From positions 1 to 28,463 of the forward strand of contig JBFGCT010000032.1 of the NCBI GenBank assembly GCA_041581055.1: 28,463 bases of DNA. Reading direction: 5' to 3'. The notes beneath the pieces are model-generated. The model searched no databases. It saw only the letters and a program-made list of their open reading frames with translations, and had not been told where the DNA came from. The DNA is from JBFGCT01 sp041581055 (GTDB lineage: Bacteria; Actinomycetota; Acidimicrobiia; Acidimicrobiales; Ilumatobacteraceae). The position numbers were made by a program, and so were the translations under genes. Positions 26,302-28,463 of the stretch are shown in pieces (position 1 is the stretch's first letter; the number at the start of each line of letters is the position of its first letter).

Positions 26302-27531
26302 CTAGGGCGCGACCGTCGCCGGCTCGACCACCGTCGGCCGGCTCACGAGGTAGACCGCGGCGCCGAACGCGCACGCGATGCTGACGAACCCGCCGTAGGC
26401 CAACGACCAGAAGGCGCTGATGTTGTCCGCGATCCAACCGGTGATCGGGCCGCCGATCGGCGTCGACCCGAGGAACGCGACCGCTTGGAGCGCCATCAGC
26501 CGGCTGCGCATGTCCGACGGCGACTCCTGCTGCGTGAGCGCGTTCGCCGCCGTGATGAAGCCGGCGCCGCCGAGGCCGAGCGGGATCGACCAGAGGAACG
26601 CCAGCTCGATCGTCTCGGTCATCGCCAGCCCGACTCCACCGACGCCGAGGATCAGCACGTTGACGAGGAACCAGCGCATCGACACCCGCTGGAGGCGGGC
26701 GGTGAGCAGCGCGCCGGCGAGCGACCCGATCGACGTCACCGCCAGCACGTAGCCGAACGCCTCGTCGCCGCCCCAGTTCTGCTCGGCGAGCTTGGGGAGC
26801 GACACCGTGTAGTTGAAGGCGAACGTCGACACGATCACGAGCACGACGTGGATCACGACCATGTCGCGTCGGCTGCCGAGGAACCGCAACGCGTCGCGGA
26901 CCGGTTGCCCGCCCCTGGCCCGGCGCGGCATCAGGAACATCTCCTCCGGCCTGATCGCCGTGAGGCTGAGGATGATCGCCCCGAACGTGATCCCGTTGAT
27001 GATGAAGCACCAGCCCGTCCCGACCGTCGCCACGAGCACGGCGGCCAGCGCCGGGCCGAAGATCCGCGAGCCGGTCATCACCGCCGTGTTGAGCGAGGTC
27101 GCGTTCGGGATCTCCTGGGGCTCGACCAGCTCGGTGACCAGCGCCCGCCGGGCCGGATTGTCGAAGGCGTTGACGACGCCGAGGACGAGCGAGAGCCCGT
27201 AGACCACCGGGAGGTTGACCAGGCCGGCGAGGTCGAGCGAGCCGAGCAGCAACGCCTGGCCGGCCAGGGCGCTCTGGGTGACGATCGCCAGCCGCCGCCG
27301 GTCGTGGCCGTCGGCGAAGGCACCGGCCCAGGCCCCGAGGGGCCGCATCGGCAGGAACTGGCAGGCGACGGCGATCCCGACCGCCGTCGCCTCGCCCGTC
27401 AAGCGGAACACGAGCAGGGCCATCGCCGTCAGCTGGAGCCACGTCCCGACGTTGGAGATCGCCAGCCCGCCGAAGAACAGCCGGGCGTTCCGGTAGCGCA
27501 GCGAGCGGAAAGTGGCCGACATCGCCTCCAT
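26302..27531 (-). CDS. MFS transporter (EntS/MFS_3-like exporter)
   Basis: The 409-aa integral membrane protein has about twelve hydrophobic segments. The N-terminal half shows RNARLFFGGLAISNVGTWLQ and an MFS loop 2-3 motif GAFADGHDRRRL (about 70-81). NAFDNPARRALVTELV and LNTAVMTGSRIFGPALA are typical of the MFS_3 group that contains EntS and macrolide or siderophore exporters. Direction is probably export; the substrate is unknown. The start is ATG 27531; a second in-frame ATG nine bases on is possible. It is divergent from a lipoprotein gene and upstream of another on its own strand. Confidence 0.88.
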   Translation of the reverse strand: MEAMSATFRSLRYRNARLFFGGLAISNVGTWLQLTAMALLVFRLTGEATAVGIAVACQFLPMRPLGAWAGAFADGHDRRRLAIVTQSALAGQALLLGSLDLAGLVNLPVVYGLSLVLGVVNAFDNPARRALVTELVEPQEIPNATSLNTAVMTGSRIFGPALAAVLVATVGTGWCFIINGITFGAIILSLTAIRPEEMFLMPRRARGGQPVRDALRFLGSRRDMVVIHVVLVIVSTFAFNYTVSLPKLAEQNWGGDEAFGYVLAVTSIGSLAGALLTARLQRVSMRWFLVNVLILGVGGVGLAMTETIELAFLWSIPLGLGGAGFITAANALTQQESPSDMRSRLMALQAVAFLGSTPIGGPITGWIADNISAFWSLAYGGFVSIACAFGAAVYLVSRPTVVEPATVAP

Positions 27532-27641
27532 CGTTATCAGCCGATCCCGGCGCGGGACGGGGCGGACCCGCCTCGCTGGCGCGTCGACCCGCGGTGTGCC
27601 ACTGTGGGTGGCACTGTCCGCCGACGACGAACGGAGCAGCG

Positions 27642-28226
27642 ATGATCCCTCGCCCCCTGATCGGCCTGATCGCCGCCTCCGCCCTGGTCGTCGCGGCGTG
27701 CGGATCCGACCCGGGCGAGCCCTCCGGCAACATCGAGATCAACTGCGCTGACGGCGAGTGGCCGCCAGGGAACGGCCTGCTCTGTTTCGACCTGACGACC
27801 CTGTATGAACCCGCCGACGTCGGCGACGGCACGGTCCTCGTCTTGGGCGAAGTGCTGTACGTCAACCTGGAGCTCGACGACAACACGAACGAGGTCCAGG
27901 ACTCGGTGACGCTGATGTTCGACCTCTGCGACGACGATGGCGCGCCCGATCGCGGCATCGTGATCACCCGCGACGGAACGGCGCTCACGGCGTCGGGCGA
28001 CATCAGCAACCCGACCACCGGCGCGGCGACGCTCGGGGTGGTCTCTGTCGACGGCGCGGGCGGCACGTGGAAGGTCGATGTGCAGCTCAGCCCGAAGAAC
28101 CTCGAACTCACCGGCTTCGACGACATCGTCGCGGCAGCGATCCGCGTGACCGATCAGAGCGATTCGCTGCGCACCTCGGCGTGGACCTCGACCTCCCGGG
28201 CATCGACAAGCTGCGCGACCCCGTGA
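27642..28226 (+). CDS. Putative lipoprotein, possibly frameshifted near its 3' end
   Basis: The 194-aa product has a signal peptide with lipobox LVVAAC (Cys about 20), then a beta-rich acidic domain with cysteines in INCADGEW, LLCFDL and DLCDDDG. ATG 27642 follows GGAG; frame open upstream is not signal-peptide-like. The last 20 residues become Ser/Thr/Ala-rich (RTSAWTSTSRASTS), whereas the neighbouring frame over the same bases reads HLGVDLDLPGIDKLRDPVKY, more like a structured protein, so a recent frameshift is possible. The next gene encodes a lipoprotein with a nearly identical signal peptide. Function unknown. Confidence 0.75.
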   Translation: MIPRPLIGLIAASALVVAACGSDPGEPSGNIEINCADGEWPPGNGLLCFDLTTLYEPADVGDGTVLVLGEVLYVNLELDDNTNEVQDSVTLMFDLCDDDGAPDRGIVITRDGTALTASGDISNPTTGAATLGVVSVDGAGGTWKVDVQLSPKNLELTGFDDIVAAAIRVTDQSDSLRTSAWTSTSRASTSCATP

Positions 28227-28261
28227 AGTATCGGTCAGGTCGCCACCTCTGCGGGGTCGCC

Positions 28262-28282
28262 GACGGCCAAACGGTGGCCGTC
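28262..28282 (+). terminator. Hairpin between two lipoprotein genes
   Basis: GACGGCCA-AACGG-TGGCCGTC is a perfect 8-bp stem with a 5-nt loop, 35 bp after the first lipoprotein stop and 32 bp before the next start. It has no T tract. It is a likely transcript 3' end or attenuator. Confidence 0.45.
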
Positions 28283-28313
28283 CCGACACATCACCTGTGC
28301 AAGGCTCCCTCCC

Positions 28314-28463
28314 ATGACCAGCAGCATCCCCCGCCGCCACCGCCCCCTGATCGCCCTGATCGCCGCCTCCGCGCTCGTGGTCGCGGCGTGCGGCGACGAC
28401 GACGGAGGGGGCGGCAGTGCCGAGGCGTTCTGCTCGATCTTCCGGGACGAGTCGGTCGAGTTC
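28314..28463 (+). CDS. Putative lipoprotein, 3' end beyond the window
   Basis: The first 50 codons are visible. ATG 28314 opens a signal peptide LIALIAASALVVAAC followed by GDDDGGGG and AFCSIFRDESVEF. The signal-peptide DNA is almost identical to that of the lipoprotein gene at 27642, so the two genes, or at least their 5' ends, are related by duplication. The mature part diverges immediately after the lipobox. Confidence 0.7.
   Translation, partial: MTSSIPRRHRPLIALIAASALVVAACGDDDGGGGSAEAFCSIFRDESVEF

Noticed and set aside
25915..27645. A 576-codon plus-strand frame opposite the MFS transporter
   Set aside because: Its composition (Arg, Asp, Glu, His rich) and lack of motifs mark it as the complement of a membrane protein gene.

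Overview
The window is chromosomal DNA of a high-GC actinobacterium. GTG starts are common, genes are densely packed, and several actinobacterial signatures are present: a BldD-type regulator with an intact cyclic-di-GMP motif, a 6C-type small RNA, a monomeric isocitrate dehydrogenase, and an hrcA-dnaJ-rsmE heat-shock block. I lean towards the class Acidimicrobiia (Ilumatobacter-like), but that is inference from protein character, not a search result.

Layout. (1) A short-variable-loop tRNA with a Leu CAA anticodon (99-172, minus). (2) A type II fatty-acid synthase operon on the plus strand, fabD-fabH-fabG-acpP-fabF (280-4640), with a convergent fabZ dehydratase (4685-5113, minus). (3) A 470-bp non-coding stretch (5114-5584) holding two perfect 89-bp direct repeats and, on the minus strand, a complete small RNA unit: promoter, two hairpins with C-rich loops and a terminator. 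This matches the 6C RNA architecture. (4) A LysR regulator, an acyl-CoA carboxylase beta chain and citrate synthase (plus), then a convergent monomeric NADP isocitrate dehydrogenase (minus). (5) A divergent acyl-CoA dehydrogenase and an alpha/beta hydrolase (plus). (6) A minus-strand signalling block: an ECF sigma factor, a cysteine-free RskA-like membrane anti-sigma factor, and a PAS-PAS hybrid histidine kinase, with tRNA-Val(GAC) upstream. (7) A minus-strand housekeeping block, in transcription order photolyase, hrcA, dnaJ, rsmE, bldD, hemW, hpf. (8) A surface and transport region: four lipoproteins (one cut by the window edge) and an MFS exporter.

How the genes work together. Regions 2 and 4 link lipid and central carbon metabolism: carboxylase supplies malonyl-CoA, FabD loads ACP, FabH/G/Z/F elongate, acyl-CoA dehydrogenase runs the reverse direction, and citrate synthase and isocitrate dehydrogenase place acetyl-CoA entry and NADPH supply alongside. 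Region 7 combines protein quality control, ribosome modification and hibernation, and a second-messenger-responsive regulator.

The most interesting observations are the 6C-type RNA, a CIRCE-geometry inverted repeat with paired base changes in front of hrcA, a lysine-less biotinyl/lipoyl-like domain fused to FabD, the BldD homologue with a possible BldD box at its own promoter, the repeat family, and the class I-shaped Leu tRNA. All calls come from reading the sequence; no database search was run.
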